Of a stretch of 64,000 bases of DNA, positions 17,856-26,786 are shown in pieces. Location: assembly GCA_020638855.1 (NCBI GenBank), contig JACKHT010000004.1, forward strand, positions 1 to 64,000. The letters run 5' to 3'. Each line of letters opens with the position of its first letter. Position 1 is the first letter of the stretch. The stretch comes from Planctomycetota bacterium (GTDB lineage: Bacteria > Planctomycetota > UBA1135 > GCA-002686595). The notes under the pieces are model-generated. The model worked only from the letters and a program-made list of their open reading frames with translations. It did not search any database and was not told the DNA's origin. Both the position numbers and the translations under genes were made by a program.

Positions 17856-20516
17856 ATGGGAACCCAATCCAAGTCCAAAACCAAGTCCGCTGGCCAGGCC
17901 CAAGCTGCCCCGGAGGGGCGCAAGCCCAAGGTCACGATGATGGATCAGTTCCAGCGGGCCAAGAAAGAGCAGCCCGACGCGCTGCTCTTCTTCCGCATGG
18001 GGGACTTCTACGAACTCTTCGGCGAGGATGCGGAGATCGCCGCCCGCGAGCTGGGCATCGCGCTCACTTCGCGCGCCAAGGGTTCCGATGCGATGCCGAT
18101 GGCCGGAGTGCCGGTCAAATCGATGGAGGGCTACCTGCTGCGCTTGGTCCGGGCGGGCTTCAAGGTAGCCATTTGCGAACAAACCTCGGATCCCCGGACC
18201 AGCAAGGGGATCGTCGATCGCGCCATCGTGCGGGTGGTCACGGCCGGGACCCTGACCGAGGAAGACGCGCTCGACGCCCACGCCAACAACTACCTCGCGA
18301 GCCTCTTCCCCCAAGGACACGAAGTCGGCTTGGCCTGGCTGGACCTGTCCACGGGACGGTTCCAAGTCACGGTCGCTCCCTTCGAGAAGGCTCTCGACGA
18401 ACTCAACCGCATCGCCCCCGCCGAGCTCCTGTGGGCCGAAGATTGGACCGATGCCCACCCCGACTTGGCGGCGGACCTCGAGCGCGAGTTTGGCAACCAG
18501 CTCAGCCACCGCCCGGTTTGGCGCTTTGCCCGGGACACCGCCCTGCGCGCGTTGCATCGCCAATTCCAGGTCAAGAGCCTCGAGGGATTCGGCCTTGAGG
18601 ACGGGTCGGCGGTCATCCCCGCGGCCGGGGCCTTGGTGGAATACCTCGAAGAGACCCAGCGCGGTCGCTGCGAGCATGTCCTGGCCATCGAAGTGGCGGA
18701 CCACAGCCGCTGGATGACGCTCGACCGCGCCACGCGCGCCACCCTAGAACTATGCGCCACCCAACGGGGTGGGCATCGGGAGGGCAGCCTGCTCGCCAGC
18801 ATCGACCGCACCCTGACCCCCATGGGGGGGCGCCTGATGCGCGAATGGCTGCTCGCGCCGCTGCGCGAGGTGGAAGCGATCCTCTACCGCCAGCGCGGTG
18901 TGGGCGAAATGGTCGACCACCCCTTCCTGCGCGAAGACGTGCGCAAGCTATTGGCGAGCGTGCTCGACATCGAGCGGTTGGTGGCCAAGCTCTCGACCGG
19001 GCGCGCCACGCCGCGTGATCTCTTGGGGCTAGCCTCTTCGTTGCGGGTGGTGGCCCCGCTGCGCGAACGCCTCAGCGACGTGTACACCAAGGCCTGGGGC
19101 GACCTGTATGAGCGCCTCGATCCGCTCACCGAGCTGGTCGAGCACGTGACCCAGACTTTGGTCGACTCGCCCCCGCTCTCGATGAAAGACGGCGGGTTGA
19201 TCCGCAAAGGCATCCACCCCGAACTGGATGAATTGCGCCAGATCGCGGGTGACGGCAAGGCCTGGATGGCGCGCTTCCAAGCCCAGGAAATCGAGCGCAC
19301 GGGCATGCCCGGGCTCAAGATCGGCTTCACGCCGGTGTTTGGTTACTACTTGGAAGTGCCGCGCGGGCAAGTGGACAAGGTCCCCGAGCACTACGTGCGC
19401 AAGCAGACCCTCAAGAACGCGGAACGTTACATCACGCCCGATCTCAAGGAGTTCGAGGACAAGGTTCTGCGCGCGGAGGACCGTAGCAAGGACCTGGAGT
19501 ACGACCTGTTCGTCGAGTTGCGCCAAGAAGCGTCGCAAAAGGTTTCAGCCATCCTCAGCACGGCCCGCGCCCTGGCCGAGGCCGATGTGCTGACGGGGCT
19601 TGCGGAGACCGCGGCGCAAGGCCACTTTGCCGCACCCGAGGTCCATGAAGGGCCCCAAATCGACATCAAAGACGGCCGACACCCGGTGATCGAGGCCCTC
19701 TTGGAGGGCGAGCCGTTCGTCCCCAACGACACCCTGCTCGACCAAACTTCGCACCGCGTGGGGCTGATCACCGGCCCCAACATGGCCGGCAAGTCGACCT
19801 ACATCCGGCAAACCGCGCTGATCGTGCTGTTAGCCCAGATAGGGTCCTTCGTGCCCGCCCGCGAGGCGAGCATCGGGATCACGGATCGCATCTTCACCCG
19901 CCTGGGCAGCGCCGATGACCTGGCCCGCGGGGCCTCCACTTTTATGGTGGAGATGCTCGAGATCGCCAACATCCTGAACAACGCCGGGGAGCGATCGCTG
20001 GTGATCCTGGACGAAGTCGGCCGGGGCACGAGTACCTACGACGGCCTCGCCTTGGCTTGGGCGATCGTGGAACACCTGCACAACAAGAGCCGCAGCCGGA
20101 CCCTGTTCGCCACGCACTACCACCAGCTGACCGAGTTGGCCGGCCTGCTGCGCGGTGTACACAACTTGAACATTGCGGTCCGCGAGAAGGGCGAGGAGAT
20201 CGTGTTCCTTCACAAGATCATCCCCGGGGGAACCGATCGCAGCTATGGCATCCAAGTGGCGCGCTTGGCGGGGGTGCCGCGGCCGCTTGTGGCCCGCGCC
20301 TTGGAAATCCTCGGACAGCTCGAAGCCCAACCCGAACCGTATCAGGACTCGATTCCCACGCCCAGCGGCGACCTGCAATTGGGCCTATTCGACGCCCCCG
20401 TGGCTATCCCGGCCGATAAGGCTTGGGAGTCTCGCTTGCGCAGTTTGGATTTGAACCATGTCACACCTTGGGAAGCCCTGCAACTTCTCAAAGAACTCCA
20501 AGGCGACCTGGACTGA
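17856..20516 (+). CDS. mutS: DNA mismatch repair protein MutS
   Basis: 886 residues, full length for MutS1. The mismatch-binding Phe-x-Glu is F51-Y52-E53 within MGDFYELF. The connector, core and clamp domains follow. The ATPase carries Walker A GPNMAGKST at about 640-648 and Walker B/signature LDEVGRGTSTYDG from about 717. It recognises mismatches and short loops and recruits MutL, which is not in this window. A Lys/Ala/Gln-rich extension of about 25 residues precedes the mismatch-binding domain. A 14-bp tandem repeat array lies 21 bp after the stop codon. Confidence 0.98.
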   Translation: MGTQSKSKTKSAGQAQAAPEGRKPKVTMMDQFQRAKKEQPDALLFFRMGDFYELFGEDAEIAARELGIALTSRAKGSDAMPMAGVPVKSMEGYLLRLVRAGFKVAICEQTSDPRTSKGIVDRAIVRVVTAGTLTEEDALDAHANNYLASLFPQGHEVGLAWLDLSTGRFQVTVAPFEKALDELNRIAPAELLWAEDWTDAHPDLAADLEREFGNQLSHRPVWRFARDTALRALHRQFQVKSLEGFGLEDGSAVIPAAGALVEYLEETQRGRCEHVLAIEVADHSRWMTLDRATRATLELCATQRGGHREGSLLASIDRTLTPMGGRLMREWLLAPLREVEAILYRQRGVGEMVDHPFLREDVRKLLASVLDIERLVAKLSTGRATPRDLLGLASSLRVVAPLRERLSDVYTKAWGDLYERLDPLTELVEHVTQTLVDSPPLSMKDGGLIRKGIHPELDELRQIAGDGKAWMARFQAQEIERTGMPGLKIGFTPVFGYYLEVPRGQVDKVPEHYVRKQTLKNAERYITPDLKEFEDKVLRAEDRSKDLEYDLFVELRQEASQKVSAILSTARALAEADVLTGLAETAAQGHFAAPEVHEGPQIDIKDGRHPVIEALLEGEPFVPNDTLLDQTSHRVGLITGPNMAGKSTYIRQTALIVLLAQIGSFVPAREASIGITDRIFTRLGSADDLARGASTFMVEMLEIANILNNAGERSLVILDEVGRGTSTYDGLALAWAIVEHLHNKSRSRTLFATHYHQLTELAGLLRGVHNLNIAVREKGEEIVFLHKIIPGGTDRSYGIQVARLAGVPRPLVARALEILGQLEAQPEPYQDSIPTPSGDLQLGLFDAPVAIPADKAWESRLRSLDLNHVTPWEALQLLKELQGDLD

Positions 20517-20537
20517 AACCGCGCTTTACGCTTCGAC

Positions 20538-20579
20538 CGGTTGGTATTGAACGGTTGGTATTGAGCGGTTGGTATTGAG
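20538..20579. repeat. Three tandem 14-bp repeats downstream of mutS
   Basis: Units CGGTTGGTATTGA(A/G) begin at 20538, 20552 and 20566; only the last base varies. They lie in a 243-bp gap between mutS and the NYN gene. No promoter or terminator could be assigned with confidence in the rest of that gap. Confidence 0.85.
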
Positions 20580-20759
20580 CGGGCCCGAAATCCGCGATTT
20601 AAGGGAACCGTAATCTTACAACCCTTCCCTCAGCGACTATCCTACTTCGCCGCGAAGCCCGCGTGGGTTCCGCATGAATTTCCAACGAGAATCGAGACAA
20701 GCGGGGTTTCAAGCATTGAGTGAGATAGGCAAGATTGCCCCGCATGGAGACCTGCCATT

Positions 20760-21605
20760 ATGCAATCAAATGAACGATCCAGCGCCAAGGTAGGCGTATT
20801 CGTGGATAGCAACAATATCCGCATGAATGGTGGTTATGGTATGCGCTACGACGTGCTCCGCGAGTACGCCATGCGTGATGGGTCGGAGTTGATCCGCCTG
20901 AATGCCTACCTGTCCTTCGATCGCCAGCGGGCGGAAGAAGACGAGGTGTACCGCCGGGGACAAGCCAACTACACCGACAACCTGCGCGACTTTGGCTACA
21001 AAGTCGCACAGAAGAAGGTTCGCCGCTACGACAATGGCGACGCTTCACCGGTGCTGAAGGCGGACTTGGACGTGGAAATCACCGTGGACATGCTGACCCA
21101 GGGGCGCAACCTGGACCGCATCATACTGGCCACCGGAAACGGCGACTTTGTCCAGGCCGTTCGCGCCCTCCAGGAGATGGGCAAACGGGTCGAAATCCTT
21201 GGCTTCGACAACGTGTCCGGCGACTTGCGGCGCGAAGCCGACCAATTCACTTCGGGCTTCCTCATCCCGAACCTGCTGCCCTTCCGCGACCGTGAAAAGG
21301 GCACCGAAGAGGAGCCCTGGGGCGAGCCGGGCTCGCGCGTGCGCGGTGTCTGCTACTCGCACACCGGCCGTGGTTATGGTTTCCTGCGCTACATGCGCTT
21401 CATCTCGCCGCGCAGCTGGTCGACCAACACGCGCTCCGAAGATTCGCCCTACGGCAGTGCCTTTGTGCACGACTCGGCTTTCCCCGAGGGAACCGATTCC
21501 CGGCGCCTTCCCAGCCGCTCGACGATCTTCGAATTCGATCTCGTAGCGGGCGAAGAGCCCAGCGACACCTGGCAAGCGCAAAACGTGACGGTCGCTTCGA
21601 CCTGA
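20760..21605 (+). CDS. NYN (PIN-like) nuclease fused to a cold-shock-like domain
   Basis: 281 residues. The N-terminal NYN/LabA-like domain (about 10-170) has FVDSNNI (14-20, D16), the KADLDVEITVDML segment (100-112; D102, D104, D110) and ATGNGDF (124-130, D129), which together give the acidic metal-binding set of PIN-like nucleases. The C-terminal part (about 192-279) resembles a cold-shock/S1 OB fold: GRGYGFLRY (203-211) matches the RNP1-like strand and FVHDSAF (235-241) the following one. Probable role: RNA cleavage guided by OB-fold RNA binding. Monocistronic, with a terminator-like hairpin after it. Confidence 0.85.
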   Translation: MQSNERSSAKVGVFVDSNNIRMNGGYGMRYDVLREYAMRDGSELIRLNAYLSFDRQRAEEDEVYRRGQANYTDNLRDFGYKVAQKKVRRYDNGDASPVLKADLDVEITVDMLTQGRNLDRIILATGNGDFVQAVRALQEMGKRVEILGFDNVSGDLRREADQFTSGFLIPNLLPFRDREKGTEEEPWGEPGSRVRGVCYSHTGRGYGFLRYMRFISPRSWSTNTRSEDSPYGSAFVHDSAFPEGTDSRRLPSRSTIFEFDLVAGEEPSDTWQAQNVTVAST

Positions 21606-21630
21606 CCGGAAGCATGCTCGCGAGGCAACC

Positions 21631-21666
21631 GCGGCCCCCGTCCCTACAACATGGGATGGGGGCCGC
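21631..21666 (+). terminator. Hairpin after the NYN gene (terminator-like)
   Basis: 14-bp stem (21631-21644 with 21653-21666) with one G-U pair on the plus-strand RNA and an 8-base loop. No T-tract follows, so it may be a weak or factor-assisted terminator. It overlaps the last codons of the convergent gene at 21644. Confidence 0.5.
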
Positions 21667-22507
21667 TGGCATGGGTTCCTTGGGAACCCTCCTGGCCCCG
21701 CTTTGGAAACAAGTGGACGGCAAGGGCGCCATGGTCGGAATGCTCCGAAGGCAACACTTGGGCTTCTCGCCAATCGAGCCCGCGCACATACACGTGATCG
21801 AGTGGCAGCTCGCGGTTGCCAAACGCCAGCGACGAAACCCAGTGCCCGCGCTTGCGGTGCTCGGACTCTCCGAAGACCACGGGCTCGAATCCATGCAGCA
21901 AGTTTTCAATCAACCGCAGGCGGTCGGCGCGCCAGGTGTTGAAATCGCCGCAGACGATGGCGGGGCCCGCGTGCGCGGCAATGCGCTGTGCAATGCGTTC
22001 GAATTGGTCGCGCAGCATGTACTTGAACACGGGCTGGAAGTTCATGGCGTGCACGTTGACCACCAGAAGCAGCTCATCCCCAAGTTCGTACTCGGTGGCG
22101 AGGGCCATCTTGGGGGTCACAATCCAACCCTCGCGCCAGCGGGAGGCAATCGTGGCATGGTCGCCATGCCGCGCCTGCGCCCGGGCCAAGGTGGCTACCC
22201 CATGGAATTCCGCGTTGGGCCTTAGGCGCCGAAAACTCTCCGCGAAGTGAACCGAGCCGGGCACGTCCGGCAGCAAACTTGGCATGGCTTCCTGCAGGCA
22301 AACCAAGTCCGCAGACTGCACATGGTGCTCGAGCTCGCGGCGCGTACCCGGGGCTTTGGCCAGATTCCAAGAGATCAGCCGCACGCCCAACCGGTGGTCG
22401 AGGCATTCGGGCCCCCCTTCCGCCAAGACGGTAGCGGGTCGTTGCCGTCGGGCCCGCACGGACCTACGGCGCGGGGGCTCGGGGCTCGGTTGTCCTGGGG
22501 TTTCCAT
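21644..22507 (-). CDS. Endonuclease/exonuclease/phosphatase (EEP) family hydrolase
   Basis: 287 residues if the ATG at 22507 is used; an ATG at 22531 is also in frame. EEP motifs are seen in order: ISWNLAKA, CLQEA with the metal-binding Glu, CGDFNTWR, PLDHVYV and EHSDHGALAV with the terminal His. No signal peptide; the N-terminus is Arg/Pro-rich. Relatives cleave phosphodiesters in DNA, RNA or phosphoinositides or act as non-specific DNases; the substrate cannot be told. A second, lipoprotein EEP homologue is at 26787-27608. Divergent from the cardiolipin synthase gene at 22612. Confidence 0.85.
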   Translation of the reverse strand: METPGQPSPEPPRRRSVRARRQRPATVLAEGGPECLDHRLGVRLISWNLAKAPGTRRELEHHVQSADLVCLQEAMPSLLPDVPGSVHFAESFRRLRPNAEFHGVATLARAQARHGDHATIASRWREGWIVTPKMALATEYELGDELLLVVNVHAMNFQPVFKYMLRDQFERIAQRIAAHAGPAIVCGDFNTWRADRLRLIENLLHGFEPVVFGESEHRKRGHWVSSLAFGNRELPLDHVYVRGLDWREAQVLPSEHSDHGALAVHLFPKRGQEGSQGTHASGPHPML

Positions 22508-22611
22508 CGTTCGGGCCAAGGGTCCCCCCATTATCGCCCGGATCGTGCCAGGGCTCCAGCGCGGGGCTTGAAGACATTGGACGCACCCCCAGCGCGGGCT
22601 AAGGTGAGGGG

Positions 22612-24054
22612 GTGTTCTCCAGCGTCTTCCTCGTTTTGCATTGGTCCTTGGCCTTGTTGCTGACGGCGCGACTGATGCTCAAGCGCAAGCCCATCGGCGA
22701 ATCCTTGGCGTGGTTGTTCGTGATCTACGCCCTACCTTTAGCCGGTGCGGCCCTGTACTACGGGTTTGGCGAGCGACGGCAGGGAGACAAGCGTATTCGG
22801 CGCCTGAAAATGCTCTCGGGCAAACTGACCCAGTGGCAATCGGATTTGGTGCGAGTGGCCCATGCTCCCCAGGAGCTGGGTCTGGACTTGGAGGATCCGA
22901 TCGCGCGCTTTGTCGAACAAGCCACGGGCTACCCGCCGGTGCTCGTCCACGACTGGGTGCTGTTGGACTCGTTCGACGCGGTCTTCGAAGCATTGGTGCG
23001 CAGCATCGACGAGGCCCAGCAGTATTGCCACCTGGAGTTCTACATCTGGGAGCCGGGCGGCATCATCGAAGAAATCCACCAAGCCTTGCTGCGAGCCCGA
23101 GCGCGCGGTGTTCGGGTGTGGATCCTGGTCGACTCGATCGGAAGCGACGACTTTCTCGGAAGCCGACACTGGCGGGACTTGGCCGACGCGGGGTGTGAAA
23201 TGCAGGTTTCGATGCGCATGCGACTCCTGGGCGGTCGCTGGGATCTGCGCAACCACCGCAAGCTGGCCATCATCGATGGCAAGGTGGGTTTCACCGGATC
23301 GATGAATCTGGTCGACCCGGACCGTTTCAAGAAGGAATCCGGCGTGGGCAGATGGGTGGATGCCATGGTCCAACTCCATGGGGCGGGAGCCCATGCTCTG
23401 CATGGTGTGTTCCTGCAGGACTGGTTTGTTGAACGGGAACACGAACTTGCCGATGACGACTCTTGGGCGGTGGACTTGGTGCCGGGACCTTCTTCGAAGT
23501 CACACAACTCGGCGATGCAGGTCCTACCCTCCGGACCAGGCATCTTTTCCGAAGCCATCCACCAGGTCCTGATGATGGCCATCTACGGGGCCCAAACCGA
23601 GCTGATCGTGTCGACCCCCTACTTCGTACCTGGGGATGCCATCCTGCAAGCGATGATTTCCACCGCCATGCGCGGGGTGCGGGTGGTGTTGATCTTGCCC
23701 CGCAAGGGCGACACCAAGATTGCGCGTTTTGCGGGGGCTTCGCACTACGCCGAGTTGCTCGACGCGGGGGTGGAAATCGCGCACTTCGACGGTGGGTTGC
23801 TGCACACCAAGAGCCTGACGGTGGATGGCCGCTTGAGCATCTTTGGGACGGTCAACCTCGACATGCGTAGCTTGTGGCTCAACTCCGAGGTGACGCTGTT
23901 GATGTACGACGCCCAATTCACGGCCCAGTTGCGGAACCTGCAAATGCAGTACCTAGCCCAATCGGAGCCCTTGGTGGCCAAGGACTGGGAACAACGTCCG
24001 CGCTATTTGCGGGCCCTGGAAAACATGGCGCGGCTCTTAGGCCCCGTGATTTAG
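22612..24054 (+). CDS. cls: Cardiolipin synthase (phospholipase D family)
   Basis: 480 residues from a GTG start. Two N-terminal transmembrane helices (about 3-20 and 28-48) are followed by two phospholipase D HKD motifs: NHRKLAIIDG near 213-222 and LLHTKSLTVDG near 396-406. Both have His and Lys in place, with the downstream GSMNL and GTVNLD. The enzyme condenses two phosphatidylglycerols (or related lipids) into cardiolipin at the inner membrane. Length and layout are standard for bacterial Cls. Convergent with the methionine aminopeptidase gene, 23 bp away. Confidence 0.93.
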   Translation: MFSSVFLVLHWSLALLLTARLMLKRKPIGESLAWLFVIYALPLAGAALYYGFGERRQGDKRIRRLKMLSGKLTQWQSDLVRVAHAPQELGLDLEDPIARFVEQATGYPPVLVHDWVLLDSFDAVFEALVRSIDEAQQYCHLEFYIWEPGGIIEEIHQALLRARARGVRVWILVDSIGSDDFLGSRHWRDLADAGCEMQVSMRMRLLGGRWDLRNHRKLAIIDGKVGFTGSMNLVDPDRFKKESGVGRWVDAMVQLHGAGAHALHGVFLQDWFVEREHELADDDSWAVDLVPGPSSKSHNSAMQVLPSGPGIFSEAIHQVLMMAIYGAQTELIVSTPYFVPGDAILQAMISTAMRGVRVVLILPRKGDTKIARFAGASHYAELLDAGVEIAHFDGGLLHTKSLTVDGRLSIFGTVNLDMRSLWLNSEVTLLMYDAQFTAQLRNLQMQYLAQSEPLVAKDWEQRPRYLRALENMARLLGPVI

Positions 24055-24077
24055 GGGTCCACAGGCAGCAACCGACC

Positions 24078-24974
24078 TCAGACCGTGGTCAAGATCTCGA
24101 CCCCGTCGGCACTGACGTACATCGAGTGCTCGGTTTGGGCGACCATCACGCCCTCTTTCTCGACCAGCGGCGGGTAGCGCATCAGCGACCCCTGCTTGGT
24201 GAGCTTCGAGATGGTGTCCTCGAGCGCTTCGGGATCGAGGTCCCGGAAGTAGCGACGGGCGATGGGAAGTCCGCGCCAATCCTGGATGGCACGCAGCACG
24301 TCCTTGTCGAGCCCCTTGGCCTTGCGCGGGGGGCCGACCATCATGAAGACCTCCGCGCGACCCGCTTCGTGGATCATGCCGCGCCCCGTGCTGGCGAAGG
24401 GCTCGATGGCGATCACGCAGCCGGGCTGAATCCGCCCGCCCCCGCGCTCGCCGTAGTTGGGAATCTGGGGCGCGGTATGCACCTTCCAGCGGGCGAGCCC
24501 GTGGCCCGTCAGATTGCGAACCGGCTGGAAGCCGGCTGCCATGATGGTGCGCTCGATCGCCGCTCCGATCTCGCCCACCGGGCGGCCGGGCTCGACGTTG
24601 GCGATGGCGGCGGCCAGGGCGTCCTCGGAAGCCTTGACCAAGGGGGTCCAGCGGCGGTCCTCGGAGAGGTCGACCGTGCAGGCGGTGTCGGCGATGTAGC
24701 CGTCCACGTGCACCCCAATGTCGACTTTGACGCAATCCCCTTCCTCGTAAGCCTGCTCATCGCCCGGCGCCGAGCAGTAGTGGGCGGCCACATGGTTGCG
24801 CGAGGACTGGGCAGGGAAACCTGGCTCGGCGCCCTCCTGGCGGATCATGGATTCGACCGTTTCCAGGATGTGGCGGATGGTGACGCCGGGCTGGATGTTG
24901 GCGCGGGCCCATTCCCGGCATTGTGCTGCGATCCGGCCCGCCTTGCGGTGACATTCGAGAGCTGTATGGTCCAC
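24078..24974 (-). CDS. Type II-like methionine aminopeptidase (M24 family)
   Basis: M24 metallopeptidase that would remove initiator methionine. The pattern is that of archaeal/eukaryotic type II enzymes: SRNHVAAHY, VKVDIGVHVDGYIADTA (two metal-binding Asp), LTGHGLARWKVH with a helical region after it, IAIEPFA and the final QTEHS Glu. The roughly 60-residue segment between the IEP and EHS parts also fits type II. The GTG at 24974 gives the usual short N-terminus; a TTG at 25013 is in frame and would add 13 residues. Another M24 peptidase such as a prolidase is possible but lacks the N-terminal creatinase domain expected for it. Confidence 0.85.
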   Translation of the reverse strand: MDHTALECHRKAGRIAAQCREWARANIQPGVTIRHILETVESMIRQEGAEPGFPAQSSRNHVAAHYCSAPGDEQAYEEGDCVKVDIGVHVDGYIADTACTVDLSEDRRWTPLVKASEDALAAAIANVEPGRPVGEIGAAIERTIMAAGFQPVRNLTGHGLARWKVHTAPQIPNYGERGGGRIQPGCVIAIEPFASTGRGMIHEAGRAEVFMMVGPPRKAKGLDKDVLRAIQDWRGLPIARRYFRDLDPEALEDTISKLTKQGSLMRYPPLVEKEGVMVAQTEHSMYVSADGVEILTTV

Positions 24975-25035
24975 GGGCGGTATCTTAGGACAGAGCCGGG
25001 GCCGGTGGGCCAACTAGTCCCGGGTTCCGCACCCC

Positions 25036-25431
25036 ATGAAAGTCCTCACCTGGTTGCTCCTGGGCCCTTGCCTGCTCGGATCCTGCATCACGCGCACCAC
25101 CTCCAAGCCGGACTTTGGCCACGCGGAAGCGCGCCAGGCGGATCCGGTCGGTGCGTGGCGGGTGCTGGAAGGGGGCCAGGTGCGCGGTTATGTGGTGCGC
25201 TTCGTCGAGGAACGTGGGTCCCAGGTGGTGTTGACCAGCGTGCGCAACGTCCACAACCAGGACATGGGCTGGATCGATGACGAGGGTCGCGCTTGGCGCT
25301 ACCGACTCCACGGCGACCCGGATTGGGTCGGAACCGGGTCGGTCTTGCAGGGTACCCGCTGGATCCTGGGTCTCGATGTGGGCGCCGAGCTGGAACCGAC
25401 CGACATCGGGGACCTCTCCCAAGGGCAATAG
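25036..25431 (+). CDS. Small predicted lipoprotein
   Basis: 131 residues with a lipoprotein signal peptide ending LLGSC (C17). The mature part, about 115 residues, is rich in predicted beta strands (GYVVRFVEE, WRYRLHGD) with no family recognised. Divergently transcribed from the methionine aminopeptidase gene (62 bp from its GTG start). Function unknown. Confidence 0.7.
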   Translation: MKVLTWLLLGPCLLGSCITRTTSKPDFGHAEARQADPVGAWRVLEGGQVRGYVVRFVEERGSQVVLTSVRNVHNQDMGWIDDEGRAWRYRLHGDPDWVGTGSVLQGTRWILGLDVGAELEPTDIGDLSQGQ

Positions 25432-25509
25432 TCCGGGGCAAGACCCCATTCGTGGGAAAGCCCATTGGGGATCACCCGCCCAGCCAAGGTGGGTCGAGCA
25501 GCCCCAAGG

Positions 25510-25531
25510 AAACCGTAAACCATTACGGTTT
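25510..25531. repeat. Perfect 9-bp inverted repeat between the small lipoprotein gene and the kinase gene
   Basis: AAACCGTAA (25510-25518) and TTACGGTTT (25523-25531) with an ACCA spacer, in a 246-bp gap. No T-tract. It is AT-richer than its surroundings and could be an operator for the kinase gene or an RNA hairpin in its leader. Confidence 0.4.
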
Positions 25532-25677
25532 AGTGCTTTAGGACCTCAAGGTTTTGACGGAAGCACCATTCTGGAAACAGATTCCGGGATTGGATCGGAC
25601 CCATTCTGTGGTCCGCCCTCGGAACTATGCGTGCGGGCTACGGATTCGCTCAATCCTGGCCCGCCGGAGATCGATGA

Positions 25678-26667
25678 ATGGAGCACGAGCGCAAGGTCCC
25701 CGCGCTGCCATTCACCAAGGATCGGACCCCCCTTGACCCCATGATCAAACTCGAAGTTGGCGAAAAGATCGGAGCCTACCGCGTTGTGGACTTCATTGCG
25801 CGCGGAGGCTTCTCCCTCGTCTACCTAGCGGAGAACGAGGATGGACAACGTTTCGCCCTGAAGGTCGGTGATGTGGCCGGCGGAGGTCGTTATGTCACCC
25901 GTTTCCTCGAAATCACCGATGTCCGTCAGCCGGAAGGCATCAGCCCCGACGAAACCCCGGCGGAGGCGATCTTCTTCCGTCACGACGGCGTGCGCATCGA
26001 TTTCCTCGACGTGCACGAGATCGACGATCTGATCCTGAGCGAGAACATGCTGCTCAAGAGCGTGCACTCGCCCAACCTGGTGGAGGTGCACGAGTGCTTC
26101 CAACACGAAGGCCGGCCGATCCTGGTCATGGACTACGTGCGTGGCAAGACCCTGCGCGAGAAGATCCGGGCCCTCGAAGGCATCCGCCTCAACTGGTTCC
26201 TGACCATCGTGCGCGCCCTGCAAACCATGCAGCAAAACGGCACGCTCGCTTGTCACGGCGACCTCAAGCCCGAGAACATCCTGGTCAAGCCCTCGGGCGG
26301 CGTCGTGATGATCGATCCGGCCATGCGTGCCGACGAGCGCGGTGTGATCACGACCACCCCGCACTACAACCCGCTCTTGCTGCGCACCAGCCGCGCGGAC
26401 GTGATGGGCATCGGCATCATGCTCTACGAGATCCTCACCGGCGTGCTGCCCTTCGACGAGGTGCCGTGGAAGTTTGCCGGTCGCGAACAAGGCGGCGAGG
26501 TCGAGCGCCTGAGCCTCAGCTACTTCCTCTCCTACCCGCCCCCGCGCAACCTGAACCCGAACACGCCCGAGCCCCTCTCGCGCATCGTGTACAAGTGCCT
26601 GACCGTCGAAGAATACGGCTTGGCCGAGCTCGAAGAAGACCTGGTCGACTTCCTGCGCAAGGGCTGA
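25678..26667 (+). CDS. Divergent Ser/Thr protein kinase (Hanks type)
   Basis: 329 residues from the ATG at 25678, supported by GGAG 8 bases upstream; an ATG at 25741 is also possible. Glycine loop ARGGFSLVY (41-49), ATP-anchoring K62, likely helix-C E122, catalytic loop HGDLKPEN (193-200, D195) and Mg-binding D213. The usual DFG is DPA (213-215), and about 50 residues are inserted between K62 and helix C. Catalytic residues remain, so activity is plausible. There is no transmembrane segment or sensor domain; it is a soluble, kinase-only protein. A terminator follows at 26733. Confidence 0.85.
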   Translation: MEHERKVPALPFTKDRTPLDPMIKLEVGEKIGAYRVVDFIARGGFSLVYLAENEDGQRFALKVGDVAGGGRYVTRFLEITDVRQPEGISPDETPAEAIFFRHDGVRIDFLDVHEIDDLILSENMLLKSVHSPNLVEVHECFQHEGRPILVMDYVRGKTLREKIRALEGIRLNWFLTIVRALQTMQQNGTLACHGDLKPENILVKPSGGVVMIDPAMRADERGVITTTPHYNPLLLRTSRADVMGIGIMLYEILTGVLPFDEVPWKFAGREQGGEVERLSLSYFLSYPPPRNLNPNTPEPLSRIVYKCLTVEEYGLAELEEDLVDFLRKG

Positions 26668-26732
26668 TCCCAGCCCACCCAAAACACTCCACCGTTTGAG
26701 GGCCCTGAACCTCGAGCAGTGTCTGGAGCGTC

Positions 26733-26769
26733 AAGGCCCCGCCTGTCCCTAGGACCGGCGGGGCCTTTT
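26733..26769. terminator. Bidirectional intrinsic terminator between the kinase and EEP lipoprotein genes
   Basis: Perfect 11-bp stem AAGGCCCCGCC (26733-26743) / GGCGGGGCCTT (26757-26767), 13-base loop, T-run to 26769 on the plus strand. It sits between convergent genes and can serve both. Confidence 0.85.
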
Positions 26770-26786
26770 CTTGGATGGCTTCGAGG

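Noticed and set aside
20538..20579. Tandem repeats as a CRISPR array
   Set aside because: Units are 14 bp and directly adjacent, with no spacers and no cas genes; the same holds for 15190 and 56986.
25432..25677. Riboswitch in front of the kinase gene
   Set aside because: Only one simple inverted repeat is visible and no known riboswitch core was recognised.
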